A stretch of DNA of 64,000 bases. Origin: Ruegeria sp. THAF33 (GTDB lineage: Bacteria > Pseudomonadota > Alphaproteobacteria > Rhodobacterales > Rhodobacteraceae). Of the stretch, positions 43,067-50,504 are shown in pieces. Location of the stretch: contig NZ_CP045384.1 of the NCBI RefSeq assembly GCF_009363615.1, positions 2,106,501-2,170,500 of the forward strand, read 5' to 3'. The number at the start of each line of letters is the position of its first letter. Position 1 is the first letter of the stretch. The notes under the pieces are model-generated. The model was not told where the DNA came from. It saw only the letters and a list, made by a program, of their open reading frames with translations, and did no database searches. Position numbers and translations under genes: made by a program.

Positions 43067-44626
43067 TCAGAAATCCGTGGGCGCGCCGCCTTCCGCTTTG
43101 CGGCGTTCGACAAAAGCTGCCAGCTCCTCGCGAATGCCTTCATCGATCGGGGGGGCTTCAAAGCTCGAGATGATCTCCTTGAACATGTGATGCGCGCGTT
43201 CTGCCGTCCAGATACCGCCGGCGACCTCCCATCCTTCATAGTTTTTCCAATCACTCAGGAAGGGTTGATAGAAGGCCGTGGTATAGCGATCCTGCGTATG
43301 CTGAATGCCAAAGAAATGACCGTCATTGCCGACTGCCCGGATCGCATCCAGTGCAATCTCGTCCGGCCCTGTGGCGGTCAACTCGGGGTTCATATAGCGT
43401 TGAATTTGCTGTAGGATTTCGCAATCCATGATAAACTTTTCCGGGCTGGCGATCAGACCGCCCTCAAGCCAACCGGCTGCGTGGTAGACCATATTGGTGC
43501 CCGATTGCACGGCGGCCCAAAGCGAGTTCGAAGTCTCCCACACCGACTGCCCGTCCGGCACATTTGCCGCACAAACACCCGAAGACCGCATGGGCAAACC
43601 ATAGAACCGCGCCATCTGGCCGGTCATCTGGGTCGAACGCATATATTCCGGTGTTCCAAAGGCCGGCGCGCCGGATTTCATATCCACATTCGACGTGAAT
43701 GTACCGATCACACAGGGGATACCGGGGCGCACGTATTGGAACAGCGCAATGGCACACAGCGCCTCGGCCAAGGACTGCGCCACGGCACCCGCCATGGTTA
43801 CGGGGGCCATCGCACCCGCCAGCGTAAAGGGCGTGACAACAATCGCCTGACCACGCCGCGCCAGGCGCAAACACCCGTCGATCATCGGGTGATCGTGTTT
43901 CAGCGGCGAGGTCGAGTTGATATTGGTATACATCCGCGGCGCGGCTTCGAACTCCTCGTGACTCAAACCGCCTGCGATGCGCACCATCTCCATGACATCT
44001 TCGACGCGTTCCTTGCCCAGCGAATAGGCGTGCATCGCCTTGTCGGTTAGGGTCAGCTTGTCGTACAGCACGTCCAGATGGCGCACGCTGGCGTGGATAT
44101 CGACCGGCTCGACCGGGTATCCGCCGGCGAAATGGATGCAGTTGAAGTATTGGGTCAACTTCAGAAGGTTCCGGCACATCTCGCGATTGCCCGGTACTTT
44201 TTTCCCGATCTCCATGTCCCAGTAATTCGGCGGGGAAGAGACGTTGCCGAACAGGATGTTCTTCCCGCCGATTTCGATCTTGCGATCCGGATTGCGAGGG
44301 GTGATCGAAAAACGGCTGGGAGCCTTGGCGATCATCTCCATGACAAAGTCCCGCCCCATGCGGACATTGTCGCCGTCGATGGTGCAACCGGCTTCGCGCA
44401 GGATGCCTATTGCCTCTTCGTTGTAAAACTCGATTCCGATCTCTTCGAGGATGCGCATCGCCCCTTCATGGATCGCTTCGATACCGGCCTGATCCAAAGG
44501 TTCTATGGGTCGATCGATATTGACCGGCGGATCCCAGGGCATCTGGTCAATCGCTGCACTGCCCCTGCGCGCAGCCGCCCCTGCGCGCCCTCCTCCGCGG
44601 CGCTTGCGTGTCTTGGTCTCGGCCAT
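43067..44626 (-). CDS. Trimethylamine methyltransferase (MttB) family protein, non-pyrrolysine type
   Basis: 519-residue methyltransferase-superfamily protein without an in-frame amber codon. Such homologues demethylate quaternary amines such as glycine betaine, proline betaine or carnitine onto a corrinoid protein. Family stretches are GNVSSPPNYWDMEIGKK, HFAGGYPVEPVDIH, PLKHDHPMIDG and VPDGQSVWETSNSLW. The N terminus carries an unusual Arg/Gly/Ala-rich tail (residues 1-28; KRRGGGRAGAAARRG). No corrinoid-binding partner gene is near it. It is an orphan in a signalling region. Confidence 0.9.
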   Translation of the reverse strand: MAETKTRKRRGGGRAGAAARRGSAAIDQMPWDPPVNIDRPIEPLDQAGIEAIHEGAMRILEEIGIEFYNEEAIGILREAGCTIDGDNVRMGRDFVMEMIAKAPSRFSITPRNPDRKIEIGGKNILFGNVSSPPNYWDMEIGKKVPGNREMCRNLLKLTQYFNCIHFAGGYPVEPVDIHASVRHLDVLYDKLTLTDKAMHAYSLGKERVEDVMEMVRIAGGLSHEEFEAAPRMYTNINSTSPLKHDHPMIDGCLRLARRGQAIVVTPFTLAGAMAPVTMAGAVAQSLAEALCAIALFQYVRPGIPCVIGTFTSNVDMKSGAPAFGTPEYMRSTQMTGQMARFYGLPMRSSGVCAANVPDGQSVWETSNSLWAAVQSGTNMVYHAAGWLEGGLIASPEKFIMDCEILQQIQRYMNPELTATGPDEIALDAIRAVGNDGHFFGIQHTQDRYTTAFYQPFLSDWKNYEGWEVAGGIWTAERAHHMFKEIISSFEAPPIDEGIREELAAFVERRKAEGGAPTDF

Positions 44627-44744
44627 CGGTGCCTCCTGTTCTTGCTTTCGTCAAGCAAGCCCCGAAGAGACGCCTATGGCCGCTCCGTCTGCGACAGAAT
44701 ATGTCGGTTTTTCATTCCGTTTTGTCGAATCCCGGATTTGAAAA

Positions 44745-45437
44745 TCAAATTTTGGCTAACCATTCGGGAATATGTCCGATATCCGGCAAAATCACATCCG
44801 CCATCGGAGCCAATGCATCGGCCTCGGCCAAACCGGTCAAAACACCGATCGTGGTCATCCCCGCCGCGCGCCCGGCCTGCAAGTCATGAAGACTGTCACC
44901 CACCATCGCGATACGAGATGGCTCGACCCCAATATGGGCGGCAAAGGCCAGCAACTGGCCCGGTCCCGGCTTGAACCCGTGACCGCTGTCATACCCGGCG
45001 ACGAAATCGAAATGCCCCCTTATCCCGACAGATTCGAGATGCTGCAAAGCAGGATGTTCACTGTCATTCGTCGCAACGCCCAGCTTGATTCCGGAGTTTT
45101 GCAGACCTTCCAGGAAAGGAACCAATGGCACGGCGGGCACCTGCGGGGCCGAGGCGGCTTCGGAGTTCATCAAATCGATGATCTCTTGCAAAGTCACGCC
45201 ATCGACATGGGCAATCAAGACCTCTGCGATTTCCTCGACCGTGGCGGCGATTACAATACTGTCTTCGGTATATTTCCCTTGCTCGAAATCATATCCGATG
45301 ACACGGCCAAGCTCGGTCGCGCGATCTTCGTCCCCGTTGGACAGGCGCAACAGCATCGAGCGTCCGAACCCTCCCCACGTATTGGCAAAGTCAAACAGCG
45401 TGCCATCTTTGTCAAAGATGATCGCATCTATCGGCAT
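44745..45437 (-). CDS. HAD-superfamily hydrolase (phosphoglycolate phosphatase-like)
   Basis: 230-residue HAD phosphatase. Motif I is FDKDGTLFDF (the nucleophile aspartate has the conserved +2 aspartate, with lysine between), motif II is GVATNDSEH, motif III lysine is in GFKPGPGQLLAF and motif IV is VGDSLHDLQAG. It resembles Gph-type phosphatases. About 118 bases separate it from the MttB start upstream, with no clear element. Confidence 0.9.
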   Translation of the reverse strand: MPIDAIIFDKDGTLFDFANTWGGFGRSMLLRLSNGDEDRATELGRVIGYDFEQGKYTEDSIVIAATVEEIAEVLIAHVDGVTLQEIIDLMNSEAASAPQVPAVPLVPFLEGLQNSGIKLGVATNDSEHPALQHLESVGIRGHFDFVAGYDSGHGFKPGPGQLLAFAAHIGVEPSRIAMVGDSLHDLQAGRAAGMTTIGVLTGLAEADALAPMADVILPDIGHIPEWLAKI

Positions 45438-45461
45438 CCGGTGCTCCTGCGGAAAATATGG

Positions 45462-45746
45462 TTATGTCCAGTGTATCTCAGCGCCGCCGGACAATACCGC
45501 CCTTGCCTGGGCGGGAAGATCATAGGCGAGTGAATTGGCGTCACAAAACGCCATGACCCACGAATCGTCAAGCACCAGAAAATCAAGAACCGATGCCAGA
45601 AACTCGGTATCGCTTGCCCGATCGCGCACATCCTCGATCGATGCGCCCGTAGAGCCCAGAAAAACAGGCAAAAGCTCGTCATTGCTGACCAGCCAGGCCA
45701 GGGCCGTCAGCGCAAGAGTTTCGGCGGAATCAGAGGATATCGGCAT
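45462..45746 (-). CDS. DUF3572-family protein
   Basis: 94-residue small acidic protein of a family confined mainly to alphaproteobacteria. Recognisable features are AETLALTALAWLVSNDELLPVFLGSTG and a DDSWVMAFCDANSL stretch near the end. It has no signal peptide or membrane segment. Function unknown. It lies 24 bases upstream of the HAD gene in the same orientation and is divergent from the PleD-like gene, an arrangement I recall from other roseobacters, where the divergent gene is a cell-cycle c-di-GMP regulator. Confidence 0.82.
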   Translation of the reverse strand: MPISSDSAETLALTALAWLVSNDELLPVFLGSTGASIEDVRDRASDTEFLASVLDFLVLDDSWVMAFCDANSLAYDLPAQARAVLSGGAEIHWT

Positions 45747-45804
45747 AAACTTGGGTCAGATCCGGTCTTGGAAAGGGTTTGTTAACCAGAGTCATAAACA
45801 CTTT

Positions 45805-45830
45805 GTTCACGCATGCAATCAACGGTGAAC
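45805..45830. promoter_or_regulatory. Inverted repeat immediately before the PleD-like start
   Basis: GTTCAC at 45805-45810 and GTGAAC at 45825-45830 are arms of an inverted repeat with a 14-base spacer. The second arm overlaps the probable ribosome site (GGTGAAC) five bases before the ATG. A CtrA-like half-site TTAACCAG stands at 45782-45789. It may be an operator or an RNA hairpin. Evidence is limited to symmetry. Confidence 0.3.
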
Positions 45831-45834
45831 AACT

Positions 45835-47235
45835 ATGTCTGTGCAGGGAACCATCCTTGTCCTCGACGGGGTATCGACCAATCGCATCATGCTGAAGGTA
45901 CAGCTGACGGCGGCCTGGTATCACGTGGTGCAGGGGGAAAAGCTTGAAGGGTTGCCCGCACTCGTGCGGCGTACGCAACCGGATCTGGTTCTGACGGCCC
46001 AGACGTTGCCGGACGGAACAGCTGCGGATGTGAAGAAGGCGATCGTGAAGGAACCCGGCTTTGACGACGTTCCGGTCGTGGCGATTGCCGCGCAAAATGA
46101 CCGGGACGCTCGGCTGCGGGCGTTGAAGGACGGGCTGGATGATGTTCTGACGCACCCGTTCAAAGACACTTTATTATTGGCGCGGGTTCGCAGCCTTCTG
46201 CGTGCCCGTGCGGCCACTCAGGATTTGCAGGTCGGCAACGGATCGCAACCGGTTGGCTTCGCAGAGCCGGCCCAACCTATGATCAGACCGTCCAAGGCGG
46301 CGCGGGTTGATATTCTGACCCACACGGCTCGAACCGGCGCGCTTTGGCAAAAGGCCCTGGACGATCAACGTCAATTTGATTTGAACTGGCATCTTCAGTC
46401 AAACCTGCGGGGTGTTTTGTCCGGCTCTGTTCCTGATGCGATCGTGGTTGAACTGGGCTCGAACCCGGCAGGTCTGAATATCCTTGCCGACCTGAGATCA
46501 CGCGGCGTGACTCGGCACACGGTTTTGATCGGGGTGCTGAAAGACGAAGACGCCGGACAGGCTTCGGAAGCTCTGGACCGAGGGGCCGATGCTGTCTGTC
46601 TGGGCGGGTTCTGCGCGCAAGAGATCCTGCTGCGGCTTGAAAACCAGATTGCCCGCAAAGCGCGACTGGATCAGATGCGGGTCTCTCTCAAAAGAGGCAT
46701 CGCGGAATCCTGGATCGACCCGTTGACCGGGCTGCACAATCGCCGCTACGCCATGCGCGCGCTGGATCAGATCGCGCGCCAATCGGCCAGAACGGGGCGC
46801 AGTTTTGCGATCATGCTGGCCGATCTGGATCACTTCAAGGCAATAAATGATGGCCATGGCCATGCAAGCGGCGATTACGTTTTGACGCAAGCGGCGGAAC
46901 GTATGCAAAATGCCTTGGGATCCCGTGGCTTTGTCGCCCGCATCGGGGGAGAAGAGTTCATGATCGGCGTGCCCGATGTATCGCCCAAACAGGCGCTGAA
47001 CCTGGCCGAAACCGTTTGTGACAGCATCTGTCAGTCCCCGTTCCTGTTGCCGGACCATGGGGCACAAGTTGATGTGACGGTCAGTATCGGGTTGAAGTTG
47101 TCTCAGGTCGGTTTCGCCCGGCAAGACTGTGCGGCTGAAAGCGTGGAAAACCTTATCAAATCCGCGGACAAAGCGCTGTATGCTGCGAAGAAGGCAGGGC
47201 GCAATCAGGTGAGTATCAGGCAAAGTGCCGCCTGA
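45835..47235 (+). CDS. PleD-like diguanylate cyclase with degenerate receiver domain
   Basis: 466 residues in the PleD order: receiver (1-125), receiver-like domain (about 155-280), GGDEF (about 290-466). The first receiver lacks the usual acidic pair (D11-G12), the phospho-acceptor position reads alanine (A55 in DLVLTAQTLPDG), and the conserved lysine is H107 (LTHPF). The catalytic motif GGEEF (371-375) is intact, but the RxxD inhibition site is missing (G362 and G365 at those positions). It should make cyclic-di-GMP, but phosphorylation control seems lost. Confidence 0.9.
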   Translation: MSVQGTILVLDGVSTNRIMLKVQLTAAWYHVVQGEKLEGLPALVRRTQPDLVLTAQTLPDGTAADVKKAIVKEPGFDDVPVVAIAAQNDRDARLRALKDGLDDVLTHPFKDTLLLARVRSLLRARAATQDLQVGNGSQPVGFAEPAQPMIRPSKAARVDILTHTARTGALWQKALDDQRQFDLNWHLQSNLRGVLSGSVPDAIVVELGSNPAGLNILADLRSRGVTRHTVLIGVLKDEDAGQASEALDRGADAVCLGGFCAQEILLRLENQIARKARLDQMRVSLKRGIAESWIDPLTGLHNRRYAMRALDQIARQSARTGRSFAIMLADLDHFKAINDGHGHASGDYVLTQAAERMQNALGSRGFVARIGGEEFMIGVPDVSPKQALNLAETVCDSICQSPFLLPDHGAQVDVTVSIGLKLSQVGFARQDCAAESVENLIKSADKALYAAKKAGRNQVSIRQSAA

Positions 47236-47240
47236 TCTGT

Positions 47241-47714
47241 TCAGTCTCTTTTCTTGTGCCCATGCGGCCCGCGTTTGACGACCTCCTGCAATCGGTCTGC
47301 ATAGGCCTGCCGCTCATCATCACTCATGGCGGTAACACGTGCCAGCCATTGCGTTTGCAAGGCCTGCTGCAAATCGGCGGTGGCCTGTGCTTGTTGTTGC
47401 AACAGAACCTGAACGGCCACCGGGTCAAAGGGCGTTGCACGCAACGCCTGACTGAGCGCTTCAAAATCCTGAGCGCGACCCTTGGATCCCTTTTTGTGCA
47501 GGCCCGTCAGCTCGCCCCGCATCGCCTTTCGATCATCCTTGGGCAGGGCCCGGTACAACGCGGGGCCGAAGCCGGGCGGTGATTTGGCATGATCCCCACC
47601 TTTGAGGCGCAATACGGTGCCCACAGCGATACCGACAACCAGCAGGTTCAGCGCCAGTGACAGGGCCAGGACGACAGGAACCCACCTGCGTTTGGGCTTG
47701 GGATCAGCGTTCAT
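47241..47714 (-). CDS. Membrane-anchored periplasmic metal-sensor-like protein (CnrX/ZraP/CpxP-like)
   Basis: 157 residues: a basic N-terminal cytoplasmic stub (KPKRRW), one membrane helix (about 12-36), then a helical periplasmic domain with two long helices. PPGFGPALYRALPKDDRKAMR and LLQQQAQATADLQQAL are typical of the heavy-metal resistance/periplasmic-sensor family. Histidines at H42, H73 and in the C-terminal PHGHKKRD could bind metal. Its start overlaps the preceding anti-sigma-like gene by four bases. CnrX in Cupriavidus has the same topology and operon role. Confidence 0.8.
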   Translation of the reverse strand: MNADPKPKRRWVPVVLALSLALNLLVVGIAVGTVLRLKGGDHAKSPPGFGPALYRALPKDDRKAMRGELTGLHKKGSKGRAQDFEALSQALRATPFDPVAVQVLLQQQAQATADLQQALQTQWLARVTAMSDDERQAYADRLQEVVKRGPHGHKKRD

Positions 47715-48070
47715 TCCGTGCTCTCCAGAAAACTCGAGTCAAATCCAAGGTCCGCGACGAGGAAGGGTGTCTTCTCTGACGTCAACAGGTTGGCCGGGTC
47801 CGGCAGAAAGGCCGGTGCGGAAAACCCGATCCAGACCCCGGCAGCGCTTGCGGCGACAAGCCCGCCAAGGCCCTGCCATCCTCCTACATTGCTTATCAAC
47901 CTGTTCCATATCGAAGGCATCGGCTGCGGTGCGGGCGCAAGGCGACCGAGGCGAACAGTTTCAGCATCCGTCTGGATGCGCACGGCAAGATCGTCTGGCA
48001 GTACTGGTCGCTGCCGCTGTGCCTGTGCAAACAAGTGATCCAGTTCCAGGTCTTCATCCGCCATTGTCAT
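47711..48070 (-). CDS. Single-span membrane protein, probable anti-sigma factor
   Basis: 119 residues with a cytoplasmic N-terminal region (DLELDHLFAQAQRQRPVLPDDLAVRI), one membrane span near 66-89 and a small periplasmic tail. It has no zinc-binding motif. The gene overlaps the ECF sigma gene by 17 bases and the metal-sensor gene by four, which is the position of CnrY-type anti-sigma proteins. Two in-frame starts (48070 and 48064) are possible. The anti-sigma role is inferred from location and topology. Confidence 0.65.
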   Translation of the reverse strand: MTMADEDLELDHLFAQAQRQRPVLPDDLAVRIQTDAETVRLGRLAPAPQPMPSIWNRLISNVGGWQGLGGLVAASAAGVWIGFSAPAFLPDPANLLTSEKTPFLVADLGFDSSFLESTE

Positions 48071-48671
48071 ACCCCAGTTCTTCGCGTCGTCCGGCCAAGA
48101 TCGCGGTCAGGCTGCGCTTGCCTCTTGCGGTCAGGCTTTCAACTGCTTCTACCGAAATGCCCATTATCCCGGCAATCTCGGGGTTGGGCAGCTCTTCAAT
48201 ATGGCGCAGCACGACCGCTTGTCGCTGCCGCTCGGGCAGCTCTGCCAAAGCCGACTGCAAGGCATCCTTGCGCGCCTCGTCCTGCATGCGGTCAACAACG
48301 CTGGCCTTGCCATCTTCGGGCTCGGGAACGTCCGACAACCTGTCGGGTGTCTTCTTGCGCCTGATGTCCACGCACAGGTTCAGCGTCACCCGATACAGCC
48401 AGGTCGAAACCTTGGCCTGACCCGACACCCAATTCGGCGCCATCTGCCATAACCGCATCATCGCATCCTGCGTCACGTCTTCCGCCTCGGCCCGATTGCC
48501 CAACATGCGCAAAGCAACCGAGTAACAGCGTGGCCCCAAACGATCGGTCAGGATCCGTGCCGCCCCCGCCTCGCCGTCGGCGAATTGCCTCAGCAACGCA
48601 TCGTCGCTGAGTGTGTTCGCGGCACAATCCGCACCGCGAACATCTTGTGGGTGGGAGGTCAGATCCTCCAT
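48054..48671 (-). CDS. RNA polymerase ECF sigma factor
   Basis: 205-residue sigma-70-family factor of the extracytoplasmic-function type. Region 2 is LGNRAEAEDVTQDAMMRLWQ and STWLYRVTLNLCVDIRR; region 4 is LPERQRQAVVLRHIEELPNPEIAGIMG with the helix-turn-helix ISVEAVESLTARGKRSL. It lacks the extra domain of ECF41-type factors. It lies between the EF-hand gene (six bases upstream) and the anti-sigma-like gene, so it probably autoregulates this four-gene operon. Confidence 0.92.
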   Translation of the reverse strand: MEDLTSHPQDVRGADCAANTLSDDALLRQFADGEAGAARILTDRLGPRCYSVALRMLGNRAEAEDVTQDAMMRLWQMAPNWVSGQAKVSTWLYRVTLNLCVDIRRKKTPDRLSDVPEPEDGKASVVDRMQDEARKDALQSALAELPERQRQAVVLRHIEELPNPEIAGIMGISVEAVESLTARGKRSLTAILAGRREELGYDNGG

Positions 48672-48677
48672 CCTGCA

Positions 48678-49148
48678 TCAGTTATCGCTTGCATTCGATT
48701 TTTGATGCTTTTTCTTAGGGTGCCGTCCCATCCGATCTTTGGCATCGGCAAATTCCTGTTCCGAGATTCCGCCACTGTTGTCCGCATCCATCCGATCAAA
48801 CATCTTGTCAGCCCGGCGCGGTTTCGGCAACTCATCCTGGCTGAGGAAGCCATCTTTGTTCGCGTCGTTGTTTTCGAACATCCTGGCAACCCGATCGCTG
48901 GCTTTCTTCTGGGCGGCAGCCTGCATTTCTTCCTGGCTCAGCATTCCATCCCCATTGGTGTCCGCCTCAGTGAAACGAGCGGTGCGATGCGCCTCCATCT
49001 CTTGTTGCGTCACCTGACCATCGCCATCGGCGTCCAGTTCCTGAAAGGACACCGGCTCGCGGCCACCCGGGCCAGCGGCCAGAACAGAAGTACCGGTAAT
49101 CGCAACAGCCGACATAACAATGGCCGAGATGAATGTAACGTTTTTCAT
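48678..49148 (-). CDS. Periplasmic EF-hand calcium-binding protein
   Basis: 156 residues with a signal peptide (MKNVTFISAIVMSAVAITGT, cleavage near residue 25). Four EF-hand loops are easy to see at 39-50 (DADGDGQVTQQE), 63-74 (DTNGDGMLSQEE), 95-106 (DANKDGFLSQDE) and 121-132 (DADNSGGISEQE). The C-terminal tail is basic (RHPKKKHQKS). It should bind several calcium ions in the periplasm. First gene of the ECF operon. The 220-base gap upstream, facing DUF983, presumably contains the promoter, but I could not fix hexamers. Confidence 0.9.
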   Translation of the reverse strand: MKNVTFISAIVMSAVAITGTSVLAAGPGGREPVSFQELDADGDGQVTQQEMEAHRTARFTEADTNGDGMLSQEEMQAAAQKKASDRVARMFENNDANKDGFLSQDELPKPRRADKMFDRMDADNSGGISEQEFADAKDRMGRHPKKKHQKSNASDN

Positions 49149-49368
49149 TTCCGTTTCCTTTTGTTGACGCGGCCCGAGTGCCGCCGCTCATACCCATTCA
49201 AACGGGCCGCGCCAGGGATTCCGTCGCTAAAGTCGATATTATTTTTTGAAAGGTTCGGGACCGCCCCAAGACGAGGTGCTGGGCAGACGTTGCAAAGCGA
49301 CGCACCCCCCTTTTATATTTCCACGATCAGGCCCATTATCCGCAAAAGATTACTGCGCGAGTTACATT

Positions 49369-49767
49369 ATGACGGATCAGACGATCGAGACGACCTCTGA
49401 AGATGAGCGTGAGACATGGCCAGCCCTGGTCAAGGGGTTTCGCTGCAAATGCCCCAACTGCGGGGAAGGCAAGCTGTTGCACAGCTATCTCAAGGTCAAT
49501 GACACCTGCTTGAACTGCGGGCAGGAGTTGTTTCACCATCGCGCAGATGATGGGCCCGCCTACCTGACAATCCTGCTGGTCGGCCATCTGCTGGCGCCTG
49601 CTCTGCACGTGTCCTATGTGCATTGGCGGCCCGATCCGTGGACCATGGCCATCGGCTTTTCCGTCGCCTGCGTCGCCCTGTCCCTGTACCTGTTGCCACG
49701 CCTGAAAGGTGCGGTGGTGGCATATCAGTGGGCACGCCGCATGCATGGCTTTGGAAAAACCGCGTGA
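49369..49767 (+). CDS. DUF983-family membrane protein with zinc-ribbon motif
   Basis: 132 residues starting at the ATG at 49369 (MTDQTIETTSED). Two CxxC pairs (CKCPNCGEG and CLNCGQ) form a probable zinc ribbon. A DDGPAYLTILLVGHLLAP helix and a second helix (IGFSVACVALSLYLLP) follow. DUF983 proteins are common in alphaproteobacteria, often near cytochrome c oxidase or nucleotide genes. Function unknown. Its 3' end lies just upstream of a NUDIX gene. Confidence 0.87.
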   Translation: MTDQTIETTSEDERETWPALVKGFRCKCPNCGEGKLLHSYLKVNDTCLNCGQELFHHRADDGPAYLTILLVGHLLAPALHVSYVHWRPDPWTMAIGFSVACVALSLYLLPRLKGAVVAYQWARRMHGFGKTA

Positions 49768-49792
49768 CCCGACCCAGTTGACCAGTTTGGAC

Positions 49793-50494
49793 ATGACACT
49801 CGACAAAACAGCCATCCGGGACGCAGCGACGGTTATCGTGCTGCGGGACAGATGGACAAACCCCTCGATCCTTATGGGGCAGCGCGGGTCCAAAGCGGCC
49901 TTCATGCCGAACAAGTTCGTCTTTCCCGGTGGCGCGGTTGATCCGGCTGACGCGGATGTTCCATTGGCAACGGATTTGCCGGATCTGTGCTTTGAACGTT
50001 TGGGCGAACAGGCCGAGCCGGGGATTCAACGCGCCCTCGCCGCTGCCGCCATACGCGAGCTTTGGGAAGAAACCGGTCTTGTTCTTGGCCAGCCGGGCAC
50101 ATGGCCCGGTCATGCACCTGACGATTGGCAAAGCTTTGCCGCGTTGGGTTACCTGCCAACTGCGGCTGCGCTTCAGTTCGTCTTTCGCGCGGTAACTCCA
50201 CCGGGCCGTCCCCGCCGGTTCGATGCGCGGTTCTTTCTGGTCGACGCCGACGCTCTGCAAGGTGATGTGGATGATTTCAGTCACGCCTCGGATGAGCTGT
50301 CGCACCTGCAATGGGTGCCACTGGATCGGGCACGGGATCTGGATCTGCCGTTTATCACCGAGGTCGTTCTGGCGGAAATAGCGGCCCGGGTTACGTCCCC
50401 CGAGCCGCCATCGTCGGTTCCATTCTACAAAAACAACGAAGAAGCCAACCTGTTCCTGCGTCTCAGGGGCTATCAGATGCCAACCCACGACTGA
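49793..50494 (+). CDS. NUDIX hydrolase
   Basis: 233-residue NUDIX-fold pyrophosphohydrolase. The core of the NUDIX box is RELWEETGL; the first glutamate of the canonical box is replaced. FMPNKFVFPGGAVDPAD and the C-terminal LRLRGYQMP are typical of the NUDT19-like, CoA-ester or ADP-ribose group. I prefer the ATG at 49793 (MTLDKTAIRDAATVIVL); an ATG at 49745 would overlap DUF983 by 23 bases. It is convergent with RNase J, ten bases apart. Confidence 0.85.
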   Translation: MTLDKTAIRDAATVIVLRDRWTNPSILMGQRGSKAAFMPNKFVFPGGAVDPADADVPLATDLPDLCFERLGEQAEPGIQRALAAAAIRELWEETGLVLGQPGTWPGHAPDDWQSFAALGYLPTAAALQFVFRAVTPPGRPRRFDARFFLVDADALQGDVDDFSHASDELSHLQWVPLDRARDLDLPFITEVVLAEIAARVTSPEPPSSVPFYKNNEEANLFLRLRGYQMPTHD

Positions 50495-50504
50495 CGGATC
50501 GGTT

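Noticed and set aside
45782-45800. CtrA-like TTAAC half-site before the PleD-like gene, and a similar half-site upstream of the H-NOX-like gene
   Set aside because: The second half of TTAA-N7-TTAA is absent in both. A single half-site occurs too often by chance.
49149-49368. Search for an ECF-type promoter (GGAAC/CGTT-like) upstream of the EF-hand gene
   Set aside because: GGAAT and CGTT occur but with about 13 bases between them, which is shorter than the usual spacing, so I could not support a promoter call.
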